Shown: piece by piece, positions 43,276-50,931 of the stretch | Layout of the letters: every line of letters begins with the position of its first letter | Numbering within the stretch: position 1 is the first letter of the stretch | Assembly: GCF_025755255.1 (NCBI RefSeq) | Contig: NZ_JALIEB010000002.1 | Coordinates: 39,282 to 103,281, forward strand | Direction of reading: 5' to 3' | Length of the DNA stretch: 64,000 bases | DNA from: Roseobacter sinensis | Lineage (GTDB): Bacteria > Pseudomonadota > Alphaproteobacteria > Rhodobacterales > Rhodobacteraceae | Notes under the pieces: model-generated | Told to the model about the DNA's origin: nothing | Seen by the model: the letters and a program-made list of their open reading frames with translations, nothing else | Databases searched by the model: none | Translations under genes and position numbers: made by a program

Positions 43276-45081
43276 TCAGAGAGTTGCCTTCTTGGCCACG
43301 TAGGTGCCGGGCGCATCGCAGAGCGCCGGGTGCGTCGATGCACCGGGTTCGCGTGCGGGAATCAGTTTGCCCGCCCGCGCATTCAGCCAGGTCTCCCAGC
43401 GCGGCCACCATGAGCCTTCATGGAACTCCGCCTGCGCCTGCCACTCCTCGTGGGGCAGCGAGAGGTCGGGGTTGGTGTAATGGCCGTACTTGATGCGTGT
43501 GGGCGGATTCACGATGCCGGCAATGTGACCCGACTGGGTCATGATGAAGGTCTTGTCCTTCGACCCCATCTGCTGGATGCCGCGATAGCTGTCCTTCCAC
43601 GCGGCGATGTGATCGGTCTCGCAGGCAATGGCGCAGAGCGGCACGTCGACATCGCCCAGTGTCAGCTTGTGGCCCAGCAGGTCGAACCCGCCCTGGGCCA
43701 GCTCGTCCCGCTGGCACAGACCGCGCAGATACTGCATCGCCATCTTCGCGGGCAGGTTGGCGCCGTCGCCATTCCAGTAGAGCAGATCGAAGGCGGGCGG
43801 CGTTTCCCCCATCATGTAGCTCTTGATCGCGGGGCCATAGATGAGATCGTTCGAGCGCAGGAAGGAAAAGGTCCGGGCCATGATGACCGACGGCAGAACC
43901 CCCTTGTCCTCCACCTCCTCCTCGATACCGTCGATGAAATCGTCGGTCAGGAACGGCGCGAACTCCCCCTGATCCGAGAAGTCCGTGAGCGCGGTGAAGA
44001 AGGTGGCCGATTTGACCGATTTGTCTTTACGCTGTTTCAGCAGTGACAGTGTCAAGGCAAGGGTGGTGCCCGCGATACAATAGCCGATCACGTTCACCTG
44101 GCGCTCCTTGGTGATGGCCTTCACCTCGTTGATCGCGGTCAGGTATCCATCCTCGATATAGTCTTCCATCCCGACGTCGCGATAGGTCGGGTCGGGATTG
44201 ACCCAGGAGACCACAAAGACGGTATGGCCCTGATCCACGACCCATTTCACCAGACTGTTCTGCTCCTTTAGATCAAGGATGTAGTATTTGTTGATCCAGG
44301 GCGGGAAGATGATCAGCGGGGTCTTGTAGACCTCATCGGTGCTGGGGCTGTACTGGATCAACTCCATCATCCTGTTTCGGAACACGACCTTGCCGGGTGT
44401 CGTCGCGATATTGCGCCCCAGTTCGAAAGCGCCCTCGTCTGCCAGCTTTACGACGAGCTCACCCTTGTTCGCTTCCAGATCGCTGATCAGGTTTTCAAGC
44501 CCCTTGACGAGGCTCTGGCCCTCGGTTTCCAATGCTCGCTCCAGCGCGTCGGGATTGGTCGCGAGGAAATTGGTCGGCGACATCATGTCGACGATCTGAC
44601 GGGCAAAGTACTCCAGGCGGTTCTTTTCCTTCGGCTCCAGATGTGTGACGCCCTGCACTGCGGCCTGCAGTGCTTCGGCGTTGATGAGATACTGTTTCTT
44701 CACGTAGTTGAAGTACGGATGCGTGTCCCAGAGCGGGTTCGAGAACCGCCGATCCGAAGGGCCCGGATCTTCCGGCGCGCTGAACTTGCCCTTTGTCAAC
44801 TCATGCTGCGCCGCGACGAATTGCTTCATCGTGTCCGACCAATAGCTCATCTGGTGCTCGAAGATCTTGGCCGGATTCTTGACTGCCTCGGCCCAATAGG
44901 CTTGTGCTGCACGGCCGAAAAGCTCTTGATTCGGCGCGTCCAGAGCCGGATTGTGCGACTGCCGGTTGGTCAGAACCCGCTGCAACCGCTCTGACAGCTC
45001 CTCGACCTTCTTCAGGTTTTCGGTCATCTTCTCAAGGGTTTCACCGGAGGGAACCACGCCGCCGTCAGAAGATATTGTCAT
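43276..45081 (-). CDS. phaC: Class I polyhydroxyalkanoate synthase
   Basis: A 601-residue poly(3-hydroxyalkanoate) polymerase. The N-terminal domain (about 1-230) precedes the alpha/beta-hydrolase catalytic domain with the lipase-like box GYCIAGT, nucleophile Cys335. Many class I enzymes have GYCVGGT there. Other marks are IIFPPWINKYYILDLKEQNSLVKW, WNGDGANLPAKM and the His in MTQSGHIAGIVNPP. It polymerises (R)-3-hydroxyacyl-CoA at the granule surface. ATG 45079-45081 is preferred, with GAGGGA nine bases upstream; an ATG at 45090 would sit on that ribosome site. It is divergent from phaZ. Confidence 0.95.
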   Translation of the reverse strand: MTISSDGGVVPSGETLEKMTENLKKVEELSERLQRVLTNRQSHNPALDAPNQELFGRAAQAYWAEAVKNPAKIFEHQMSYWSDTMKQFVAAQHELTKGKFSAPEDPGPSDRRFSNPLWDTHPYFNYVKKQYLINAEALQAAVQGVTHLEPKEKNRLEYFARQIVDMMSPTNFLATNPDALERALETEGQSLVKGLENLISDLEANKGELVVKLADEGAFELGRNIATTPGKVVFRNRMMELIQYSPSTDEVYKTPLIIFPPWINKYYILDLKEQNSLVKWVVDQGHTVFVVSWVNPDPTYRDVGMEDYIEDGYLTAINEVKAITKERQVNVIGYCIAGTTLALTLSLLKQRKDKSVKSATFFTALTDFSDQGEFAPFLTDDFIDGIEEEVEDKGVLPSVIMARTFSFLRSNDLIYGPAIKSYMMGETPPAFDLLYWNGDGANLPAKMAMQYLRGLCQRDELAQGGFDLLGHKLTLGDVDVPLCAIACETDHIAAWKDSYRGIQQMGSKDKTFIMTQSGHIAGIVNPPTRIKYGHYTNPDLSLPHEEWQAQAEFHEGSWWPRWETWLNARAGKLIPAREPGASTHPALCDAPGTYVAKKATL

Positions 45082-45102
45082 GTTAATCATTCCCTCGTAT
45101 GT

Positions 45103-45114
45103 TTGCACCTGCAG
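45103..45114. promoter_or_regulatory. Near-consensus PhaR site between phaC and phaZ
   Basis: TTGC-ACCT-GCAG matches the N4 form of the CTGC-N3/4-GCAG pattern with one mismatch (T for the first C). It lies in the 110-bp divergent gap, where it could act on both phaC and phaZ. It is weaker than the two exact sites, so the assignment is tentative. Confidence 0.4.
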
Positions 45115-45191
45115 CATCACGTCGTAGGCTTTCAGGGGGCGAAGCGACTGTTCGGTGCCGGTGCGACCGGAGTGTAACAAGGAGACCCCTT

Positions 45192-46472
45192 ATGCGCTAT
45201 ATGGCGACTTACGACTTGATGGAAAGCCTCCGCAATACCAACCAATGGCTCGGTGCAACGGCCCACGCCATGGCAGCTTACCCAGCGTTCGCGTTGATTC
45301 CCAACCCAAGTGTCGCCTGGATGCGCGCCTGGGGCGAGGTGACCGAACGGACCTTCCAGCGCATGGTGGTCAAGCCGGACTGGAACATCCCCGCGGTGCC
45401 CACAAAGGATGGGCGCGATCATCTCGTTCACACCGAAGTCGTGGTACAGCGTGCGTTTGGCGATCTCGTGCATTTCGAGGTGCCGGGCCGGGACGTGCCC
45501 GACCGCAAGGTGCTTCTGGTCGCCCCGATGTCCGGCCACTATGCGACCCTCCTGCGGTCAACGGTGATCAGCCTGCTGCCGGATGCGGATCTCTATATCA
45601 CGGATTGGCATAATGCGCGCGACATCCCCGTCAGCGCCGGCAAGTTCGATGTCGAAGATTACACCCTCTACCTTGTCGATTTCATGAAGGAGCTGGGCCC
45701 CGACACCCATGTGATCGCGGTCTGCCAGCCCGCCCCGCTCGCCCTTGCCGCAACCGCCTATCTGGCCGAGGAAGACCCCGCAGCGCAGCCGCGCAGCCTG
45801 ACCCTGATCGGTGGCCCCATCGACCCCGATGCTACGCCCACGGACGTGACCGACTTCGGACATCGGATGACGATGGGCCAGCTCGAAGAGCTGATGATCC
45901 AGCGCGTCGGCTTCAAATACCCGGGCGTCGGCCGCATGGTCTATCCCGGCCTGCTGCAGCTGTCCTCCTTCATCTCGATGAATGCCGAAACCCATGCCAA
46001 GGCCTTCACCGACCAGATCTCGCGCGTGGCGCGCGGCGAGGCGGCCGATCACGACAAGCACAACAAGTTCTACGACGAGTATCTCGCCGTGATGGATATG
46101 ACCGCGGAATTCTACCTCAGCACCGTCGAGCGCATCTTCAAGAATGGCGAGATTGCGAAGAACATGTTCTCGGTTGCCGGCAAGCCCGTGGACATCGGCA
46201 AGATCACAACGGTCGCGGTCAAGACGGTGGAAGGCTCCAAGGATGATATTTCCGCGCCCGGCCAATGCGTCGCCGCGCTGGATCTTTGCACCGGCCTGCC
46301 GGACGAGAAGAAGGCCAGCCACCTCGAAGAAGGCGCGGGCCACTACGGTATCTTCGCTGGCAAGAGCTGGCGGCGCAACATCCGACCGCTGGTGCTCGAT
46401 TTCATCGACGCAAACAGCGGACATCCCCCGAAGAAGACCCGCAAGGCCGCGAACAAGAACGCCGCCGCCTGA
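45192..46472 (+). CDS. phaZ: Intracellular polyhydroxyalkanoate depolymerase
   Basis: A 426-residue intracellular PHA depolymerase that mobilises stored polymer. The catalytic-cysteine motif is in HVIAVCQPAPLALAATAYL near residue 180, typical of this class in place of a serine box. Further family blocks are PDADLYITDWHNARDIP and AGHYGIFAGKSWRRNI, the latter with the catalytic histidine near the C-terminus. Start ATG 45192 (MRYMATYDLMES) has AAGGAG eight bases upstream. It is transcribed divergently from phaC. The Lys-rich tail (PPKKTRKAANKNAAA) may touch the granule or DNA. Confidence 0.94.
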   Translation: MRYMATYDLMESLRNTNQWLGATAHAMAAYPAFALIPNPSVAWMRAWGEVTERTFQRMVVKPDWNIPAVPTKDGRDHLVHTEVVVQRAFGDLVHFEVPGRDVPDRKVLLVAPMSGHYATLLRSTVISLLPDADLYITDWHNARDIPVSAGKFDVEDYTLYLVDFMKELGPDTHVIAVCQPAPLALAATAYLAEEDPAAQPRSLTLIGGPIDPDATPTDVTDFGHRMTMGQLEELMIQRVGFKYPGVGRMVYPGLLQLSSFISMNAETHAKAFTDQISRVARGEAADHDKHNKFYDEYLAVMDMTAEFYLSTVERIFKNGEIAKNMFSVAGKPVDIGKITTVAVKTVEGSKDDISAPGQCVAALDLCTGLPDEKKASHLEEGAGHYGIFAGKSWRRNIRPLVLDFIDANSGHPPKKTRKAANKNAAA

Positions 46473-46482
46473 ACCAAGGCGA

Positions 46483-47193
46483 TCAGCGCAGAACCAGCGG
46501 TTGCTGCATCCAGTCCCGCAGCGCCTGCGTGGTCTCGCCCGGCTGCTCGAGCGTGGGCAGGTGGCCCGACTGCTCCAGAACACGCAGCGTCGCATAGGGT
46601 ATGAGCTCTGACATCGCCTCGTGCCGCTTCACCGGACAGAGTGCATCATGCGCACCGCACAGGACCAGCGCGGGCACCTTGCACTTGCGCAGCGTGCTCT
46701 GCTGATCGCGGCGACGTTGCAGCGCGCGCGACTGCCGCACGAAGACCTCCGGCCCCAAGGCGTCCGCCATATCCATCACCAGATCGAGCACCTCCTGCCG
46801 ATAGGGTCCCGGCGCGAGGTAGTTGGGCTTCATCTCGTCCCGCATCACATCGAGCATGCGCCCGGTCCGCGCTGCCACGATCTGCGGTTCGCGCGCGGCG
46901 GCGACCTGCGGGGTCTCGGCCAGCGGGTTCGTGTCCATCAGCGCGATCCGGCTGACGCGATCCGGTGCGCGGCGCAGGATCTCCATGGCGACGATCCCGC
47001 CCATGCTGAGGCCTGCGAGGGCAAAGCGTACAGGGAGTTGGTCGAGCAGCCCCGATGCGATCTCCTCGATCCGTTCGCCTTGCGTGATCGGCGCCACCAT
47101 GACGGCGGTATCGGCGGACAGTTCGGCAATCTGCGGGCCGAAAAGTCGCGCGTCGCACATCAGCCCGGGCAAGAGAACCAGCGGTTCAGCCAT
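46483..47193 (-). CDS. Alpha/beta hydrolase
   Basis: A 236-residue single-domain alpha/beta hydrolase. The nucleophile elbow GLSMGG is in FALAGLSMGGIVAMEIL near residue 62, the acid is in VLCGAHDALCP near 180, and the His is in EQSGHLPTLEQP near 212. All three catalytic residues are present. It is family-level only; the substrate cannot be predicted. It is convergent with phaZ over a 10-bp gap and independent of the operon at 47328-49176, from which it is separated by 134 bp. Confidence 0.85.
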   Translation of the reverse strand: MAEPLVLLPGLMCDARLFGPQIAELSADTAVMVAPITQGERIEEIASGLLDQLPVRFALAGLSMGGIVAMEILRRAPDRVSRIALMDTNPLAETPQVAAAREPQIVAARTGRMLDVMRDEMKPNYLAPGPYRQEVLDLVMDMADALGPEVFVRQSRALQRRRDQQSTLRKCKVPALVLCGAHDALCPVKRHEAMSELIPYATLRVLEQSGHLPTLEQPGETTQALRDWMQQPLVLR

Positions 47194-47327
47194 GCGCCGC
47201 CCGCCCCGAAGATCGACCGTGCCCGCTGCTCATCTGATGCCTTGCTGCCCCCAACACATTATGCGGAGTGTTACCCGCTATGGTCGCAACCACAAGCCCC
47301 GCGGGAACATAGGGGTGGGCTTCCGCC

Positions 47328-47981
47328 TCAGGGCGTTGGCGCAATGGCCTCGGGATAGTCGATCCCGCGGAACGCTGGGAAATCTGCGTAGCGCACCCGG
47401 CGCGCCGCAAGAGCCTCGCCCGGTTCGTCACCAGCGCGCAGCAGCATGCCCTTGGGCGCGATGTAGCTCGATATGGTGCGCCGCGGCTCGGGCCGCCAGA
47501 CCAGGTTGAACGCGGCAAGCTTCGGAAAGAACCAAATCTCCGAATAGGGCAGATGATCATGCAGCCACCAGGCCAGATCGCGCCAGTCCCGCCCGGCCTG
47601 ATACTGATCTGCGAACCAGGGGATCGCCAGCGAAGTGCCTGCGATTGCAGCGGCTCCGCGGCCACGATCCCAGATATGGCATTCGATCGGATTGTCGTTG
47701 GCCGCGCAATTCAGGCGATTGCGGTTGCCGTACCCGTTGAGCTCGGGCGAGCGATAGCCGGAGCGGATGGCGAGGCGCCCGAAGGTCTCTTCCAGCGGAT
47801 CGAGCAACTGCGTGCAGAGCATCCGACCCGTCTCAATCGCGAGGTCCGGGTCGGGCGGCACATTCCGGACCTGATGCATGTTGCCGATCTCGGAATAAAG
47901 GAAGTCGCGCATGTAGAAATGTCTCGACAGGCGGACCCGACCCAGCGTCTCCAGGCTCCACATGGACTTCGGACTGAGCAT
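47328..47981 (-). CDS. Peptidase M15-like protein with degenerate metal site
   Basis: A 217-residue protein with an M15A-like layout: RDFLYSEIGNMH, LDPLEETFGRLAIRSGYRSPELN near residue 75, and ECHIWDRGRGAAAIAG where an active M15 enzyme normally has SxHxxGxAxD. The serine and the aspartate of that motif are replaced, and the later H-x-H type site (LHDHLPYSEIWFF) is also altered. It may therefore bind without cleaving peptidoglycan. No signal peptide is seen. Coupled by TGATG to the VOC gene, it is last in a three-gene operon. Confidence 0.7.
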   Translation of the reverse strand: MLSPKSMWSLETLGRVRLSRHFYMRDFLYSEIGNMHQVRNVPPDPDLAIETGRMLCTQLLDPLEETFGRLAIRSGYRSPELNGYGNRNRLNCAANDNPIECHIWDRGRGAAAIAGTSLAIPWFADQYQAGRDWRDLAWWLHDHLPYSEIWFFPKLAAFNLVWRPEPRRTISSYIAPKGMLLRAGDEPGEALAARRVRYADFPAFRGIDYPEAIAPTP

Positions 47982-48415
47982 CAGGCCTCCCCGTAGCCCA
48001 TCCAGCGAAAGGCGCCATCTTCACGCAGCGGGGAAAACGGGTTGTACGCGATCTCCCAGATGTGGCCTTCGGGATCGGCGAAATAGCCGTGGTATCCTCC
48101 CCAGAACACCTCCTGTGCCGGTTTGAGAATGCGCGCGCCCGCGATCTCTGCGCGGCTCAGGACTTCGCCGACCTCGGCCCGATCCCTCAGATTATGGGCA
48201 AGCGTGCTCGCGCCGCACCCCAGGGCGTCCACCGGCAGGCCGATGTCTTCGACCAGCTTGTCGAGCGGGTAAAGCCCCAGCGTCTGACCGATCAGGTCAT
48301 AGGCGATCACGCCGTCCGGCGAGGGCGTGCGCGACCAGCCGAGCGCATCGTAGAAGGCCGACAGCCGCTCTATGTCGCGGGCGCCGAGCGTGATCAGGCT
48401 GATGCGCTGCTCCAT
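47981..48415 (-). CDS. VOC (glyoxalase/bleomycin resistance) family protein
   Basis: A 144-residue single VOC module: ISLITLGARDIERLSAFYDALGWSRTPSPDGVIAYDL at the start and EVFWGGYHGYFADPEGHIWEIAYNPFSPL at the end, with potential metal ligands His and Glu in the final strand. The PEGHIWEIAYNP tail is typical of the COG0346 group. Substrate unknown. The stop and start overlap neighbouring genes by one base on each side, so it is translated with the hydrolase and the M15-like protein. Confidence 0.88.
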   Translation of the reverse strand: MEQRISLITLGARDIERLSAFYDALGWSRTPSPDGVIAYDLIGQTLGLYPLDKLVEDIGLPVDALGCGASTLAHNLRDRAEVGEVLSRAEIAGARILKPAQEVFWGGYHGYFADPEGHIWEIAYNPFSPLREDGAFRWMGYGEA

Positions 48416-49176
48416 CAGACCGTCTCCGCCGCTACTGTCAGGACCTCGGTGAGAGCCGCTTCGATCAAGGCAAGACAGCGGTCATCGGAAAAGCGATGGT
48501 CGGCATCCTTCACCAGCGTCAGGCGCATGTCGTCGCATGTGGCGTGATCCAGAAGCCGCAGCGCCGTTTCGGTCGTGACCGCAGTATCGGCGGTGCCCTG
48601 CAAGCAGCGCACGGGGCACGGCAGAACCAAGGGGCTGCGCAGGACGAGATTGGCCCGCCCATCCTCGATCATGCGGCGCGTGATCACGTAGGGCTCCATG
48701 TAATCGGACGGCAGTTCGACGCGCCCCTCGGTTGTGACTTGCGCGCGTTGCGCCTCGGAGAAGCCCGCCCAATAGCTGTCTTCGGTGAAGTCTGGAGCGG
48801 CCGCGATCGTGACGAGGCCAGCCAGCCTCTCGGGCATTCGCCGTGCCAGCAGCAGGGCCTGCCAGCCCCCCATGGAAGAGCCCACCGGGACAATCGGGCC
48901 CTCGGTCAGCCCCGCAACGATGGCGGCGGTGTCCTCCGCCCAGTCACCGATCGCGCCTTCTTCGAAACTTCCCGAGGACTCGCCGTGTCCCGAGTAGTCG
49001 AACCGCAGGAAGGCGCGGCCTTCCTGCTGGGCCCAGGCCTCCAGATGCAGCGCCTTCGTTCCCTTCATGTCCGACTTCAGCCCGCCGAGAAACACGACCC
49101 AGGGCCCGGCACCATCGGTCTGGTGATAGGCGAGCCGTCGGCCATCCGGGCCGTCGAAGAAAGTGGGAGAGGTCAT
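48415..49176 (-). CDS. Alpha/beta hydrolase, first gene of a three-gene operon
   Basis: A 253-residue alpha/beta hydrolase. It has FLGGLKSDMKGTKALHLEAWAQ, RFDYSGHGESSGSFEEGAIGDW and the nucleophile elbow VGSSMGGWQALLL near residue 107. A C-terminal DADHRFSDDRCL carries the His. This SxMKGxK pattern is typical of palmitoyl-thioesterase-like (ABHD10-type) bacterial hydrolases, though the substrate is unknown. ATG 49174-49176 is chosen, with AAGGA eight bases upstream. It is divergent from the ArsR-SRPBCC regulator across a dyad, so it is a likely target of that regulator. Confidence 0.87.
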   Translation of the reverse strand: MTSPTFFDGPDGRRLAYHQTDGAGPWVVFLGGLKSDMKGTKALHLEAWAQQEGRAFLRFDYSGHGESSGSFEEGAIGDWAEDTAAIVAGLTEGPIVPVGSSMGGWQALLLARRMPERLAGLVTIAAAPDFTEDSYWAGFSEAQRAQVTTEGRVELPSDYMEPYVITRRMIEDGRANLVLRSPLVLPCPVRCLQGTADTAVTTETALRLLDHATCDDMRLTLVKDADHRFSDDRCLALIEAALTEVLTVAAETV

Positions 49177-49247
49177 GCACACGGTCCTTTTGTCCGCGAT
49201 CATGTGGCGCAGCGACCGCACCCGCAATCCCCTCACAAGAGATTTTT

Positions 49248-49285
49248 TACGTTACCATGTTGTCACGTGACTATATAGTAACGTA
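49248..49285. promoter_or_regulatory. Nested dyad operator between hydrolase and ArsR-SRPBCC genes
   Basis: The outer arms TACGTTAC (49248-49255) and GTAACGTA (49278-49285) and the inner palindrome GTCACGTGAC (49262-49271) share exactly one centre, 49266.5. The right spacer is TATATA, which could serve as a -10 region. It lies 11 bp before the regulator ATG and 71 bp before the hydrolase ATG. Confidence 0.7.
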
Positions 49286-49296
49286 TAAGATCTCCC

Positions 49297-50061
49297 ATGG
49301 ATTCGATCTTCAAAGCCTTGGCCGACCCCACCCGCCGCAAGCTGCTTGACAGTTTGCGCGCCAAACCCGGGCAGAGCCTGCTGGACCTGCAAGGCCAGCT
49401 TGAGATGTCGCGATTTGGCGTGATGAAACATCTGGGCGTTCTTGAAGAAGCGAACCTGATCGTCACCAAGAAAGTGGGACGGTTCAAACATCATTACCTG
49501 AACGCCCTGCCCTTGCAGGATGCGATTGACCGCTGGATCGACCCCTACCGGGTCAAACCGGCGGCACGAGCAGCTCTCGACCTCAAATCCAAACTGGAAG
49601 GAACCACGCCGATGCGCGATGCCAAGCCCGACTTCATGATGCAAACCTTCATTCGCTGTACCCATGACGCCCTATGGGACGCGCTGACCGACCCCGAGCA
49701 GATGAGCGCCTATCACTTTCTCGCCGCGCGCGTCGTCAAGCAGGGTGACACTTACGTCTACGAGCACGCCGATGGCAGCAGAATGCTGACCTGCAAGACG
49801 CTGGAGATCACGCCGAAGTCCCGCATCGCTGCCACCTTCGAACCTGGATGGGACGAAACGCTGCAACCCTCGCGGCAGGTCTTTCTGCTGGTCCCGGAGG
49901 GTGATCACATGAAGCTCGTCATCGAACACTACGATCTGACCCACCCCGTCGTTCCGGGCGAGGGCATTCATGACGGCTGGGCCCGCTTTGCCTCGGGTCT
50001 GAAGAGCTGGCTGGAAACCGGCGAGACCGTCAAGTTCAACGATCATGCGATGGCGGGTTAA
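49297..50061 (+). CDS. ArsR-type winged-helix fused to SRPBCC (AHSA1) domain
   Basis: A 254-residue fusion. Residues 1-90 are an ArsR-family winged helix (IFKALADPTRRKLLDSL, recognition region LEMSRFGVMKHLGVLEEANLI, wing VGRFKHHYLN). Residues about 110-254 are a START-like SRPBCC ligand-binding domain (DFMMQTFIRCTHDALWDALTDPEQMSAY...). The likely role is a ligand-controlled repressor in which the hydrophobic cavity replaces the metal site; no CxC motif is visible. A nested dyad lies just upstream. MAPEG follows 3 bp after its stop, likely co-transcribed. Confidence 0.88.
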   Translation: MDSIFKALADPTRRKLLDSLRAKPGQSLLDLQGQLEMSRFGVMKHLGVLEEANLIVTKKVGRFKHHYLNALPLQDAIDRWIDPYRVKPAARAALDLKSKLEGTTPMRDAKPDFMMQTFIRCTHDALWDALTDPEQMSAYHFLAARVVKQGDTYVYEHADGSRMLTCKTLEITPKSRIAATFEPGWDETLQPSRQVFLLVPEGDHMKLVIEHYDLTHPVVPGEGIHDGWARFASGLKSWLETGETVKFNDHAMAG

Positions 50062-50064
50062 GCG

Positions 50065-50481
50065 ATGGAGATTTCAGCGCTTCCCGCGGAGTTGAGCGTC
50101 GTCATCTGGCTGGCGCTCTTCGCAGCCTCGCTCTGGATCCCCTACATCGTCGGGGTGAACATGCACCCGCAACAAGGCGTGGACGACTTTGCGCGCCCGC
50201 CGCCTCTTGTGGGGTTCCCGGAGTGGGTGCACCGTGCGCATCGCGCACATCTCAATCTTCTGGAACAGCTGGTCCCGTTCGCGGTCTTGGTCCTCGTCGT
50301 GGACCGGCTCGATGGCTTTTCTGCACTCACGCAGTGGACCGCGATCATCTTTCTATGCCTGCGGGTCGCCCATGCCATCGGGATGATCTCGGGCCTCGCG
50401 CGCTTCCCGCTAAGGCCGATCCTGTTCACGGGCGGGTGGCTCTGCTGCCTTGTGATGGGTTACGCGGCCTATACGGCGTGA
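50065..50481 (+). CDS. MAPEG-family integral membrane protein
   Basis: A 138-residue protein with four hydrophobic helices and the MAPEG pattern (WVHRAHRAHLNLLEQLVPFAVLVLV, then AIIFLCLRVAHAIGMISGL). The family includes membrane-associated glutathione transferases and eicosanoid enzymes, and bacterial members are mostly uncharacterised. It starts 3 bp after the ArsR-SRPBCC gene, so it may be part of the same response. The enzymatic substrate is not predictable. Confidence 0.85.
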   Translation: MEISALPAELSVVIWLALFAASLWIPYIVGVNMHPQQGVDDFARPPPLVGFPEWVHRAHRAHLNLLEQLVPFAVLVLVVDRLDGFSALTQWTAIIFLCLRVAHAIGMISGLARFPLRPILFTGGWLCCLVMGYAAYTA

Positions 50482-50502
50482 CAAATCGAAGGTCCGGTGC
50501 GG

Positions 50503-50748
50503 CTACCCGCTCACGTAGGGGGTCGCGCCGGGCCGATAGAATATCTTCTGATTGTGAAGTCGGCCAAGCAGCTCTTCGGTCTCACGCTGGTCCGCCTCGA
50601 TCACCGCAATCGACTGCATGTCCGCCGGGTTGTCATCGGCCAACGCACGCCGCATCTTGCACAGCTCCCGGCCCCGCGCGCGCAGCGCTTCTTCAATCAG
50701 ATCGACGTCTTGGATGCTCAACTCGAACGTCTTGTTATAGCGTGGCAT
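50503..50748 (-). CDS. Small conserved protein of unknown function
   Basis: An 81-residue basic/acidic protein, MPRYNKTFELSIQDVDLIEEALRARGRELCKMRRAL, largely helical, with no membrane segment. AAGGGGA six bases before ATG 50746-50748 supports the start and argues against the longer frame to 50829. Its helical, charged character and small size resemble conserved Rhodobacteraceae proteins of unknown role. It faces MAPEG (convergent, 21-bp gap) and is divergent from thrS. Confidence 0.7.
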   Translation of the reverse strand: MPRYNKTFELSIQDVDLIEEALRARGRELCKMRRALADDNPADMQSIAVIEADQRETEELLGRLHNQKIFYRPGATPYVSG

Positions 50749-50931
50749 GGCGTCCCCTTTTTGGCGCTGAGTTTCCGATTGGAAACATGTCGGATTTAAC
50801 ACATCAACGGTCGCAGTCAACGTATTCATAGGTATACCGCTTGACTCTGCCCGGCGCAGGCGCGATCAGCACGCCACATAACCCGCAACCGGGCGTCTCG
50901 TAGGCGCCAAACCGACGAGGAGTGCCAGCCG

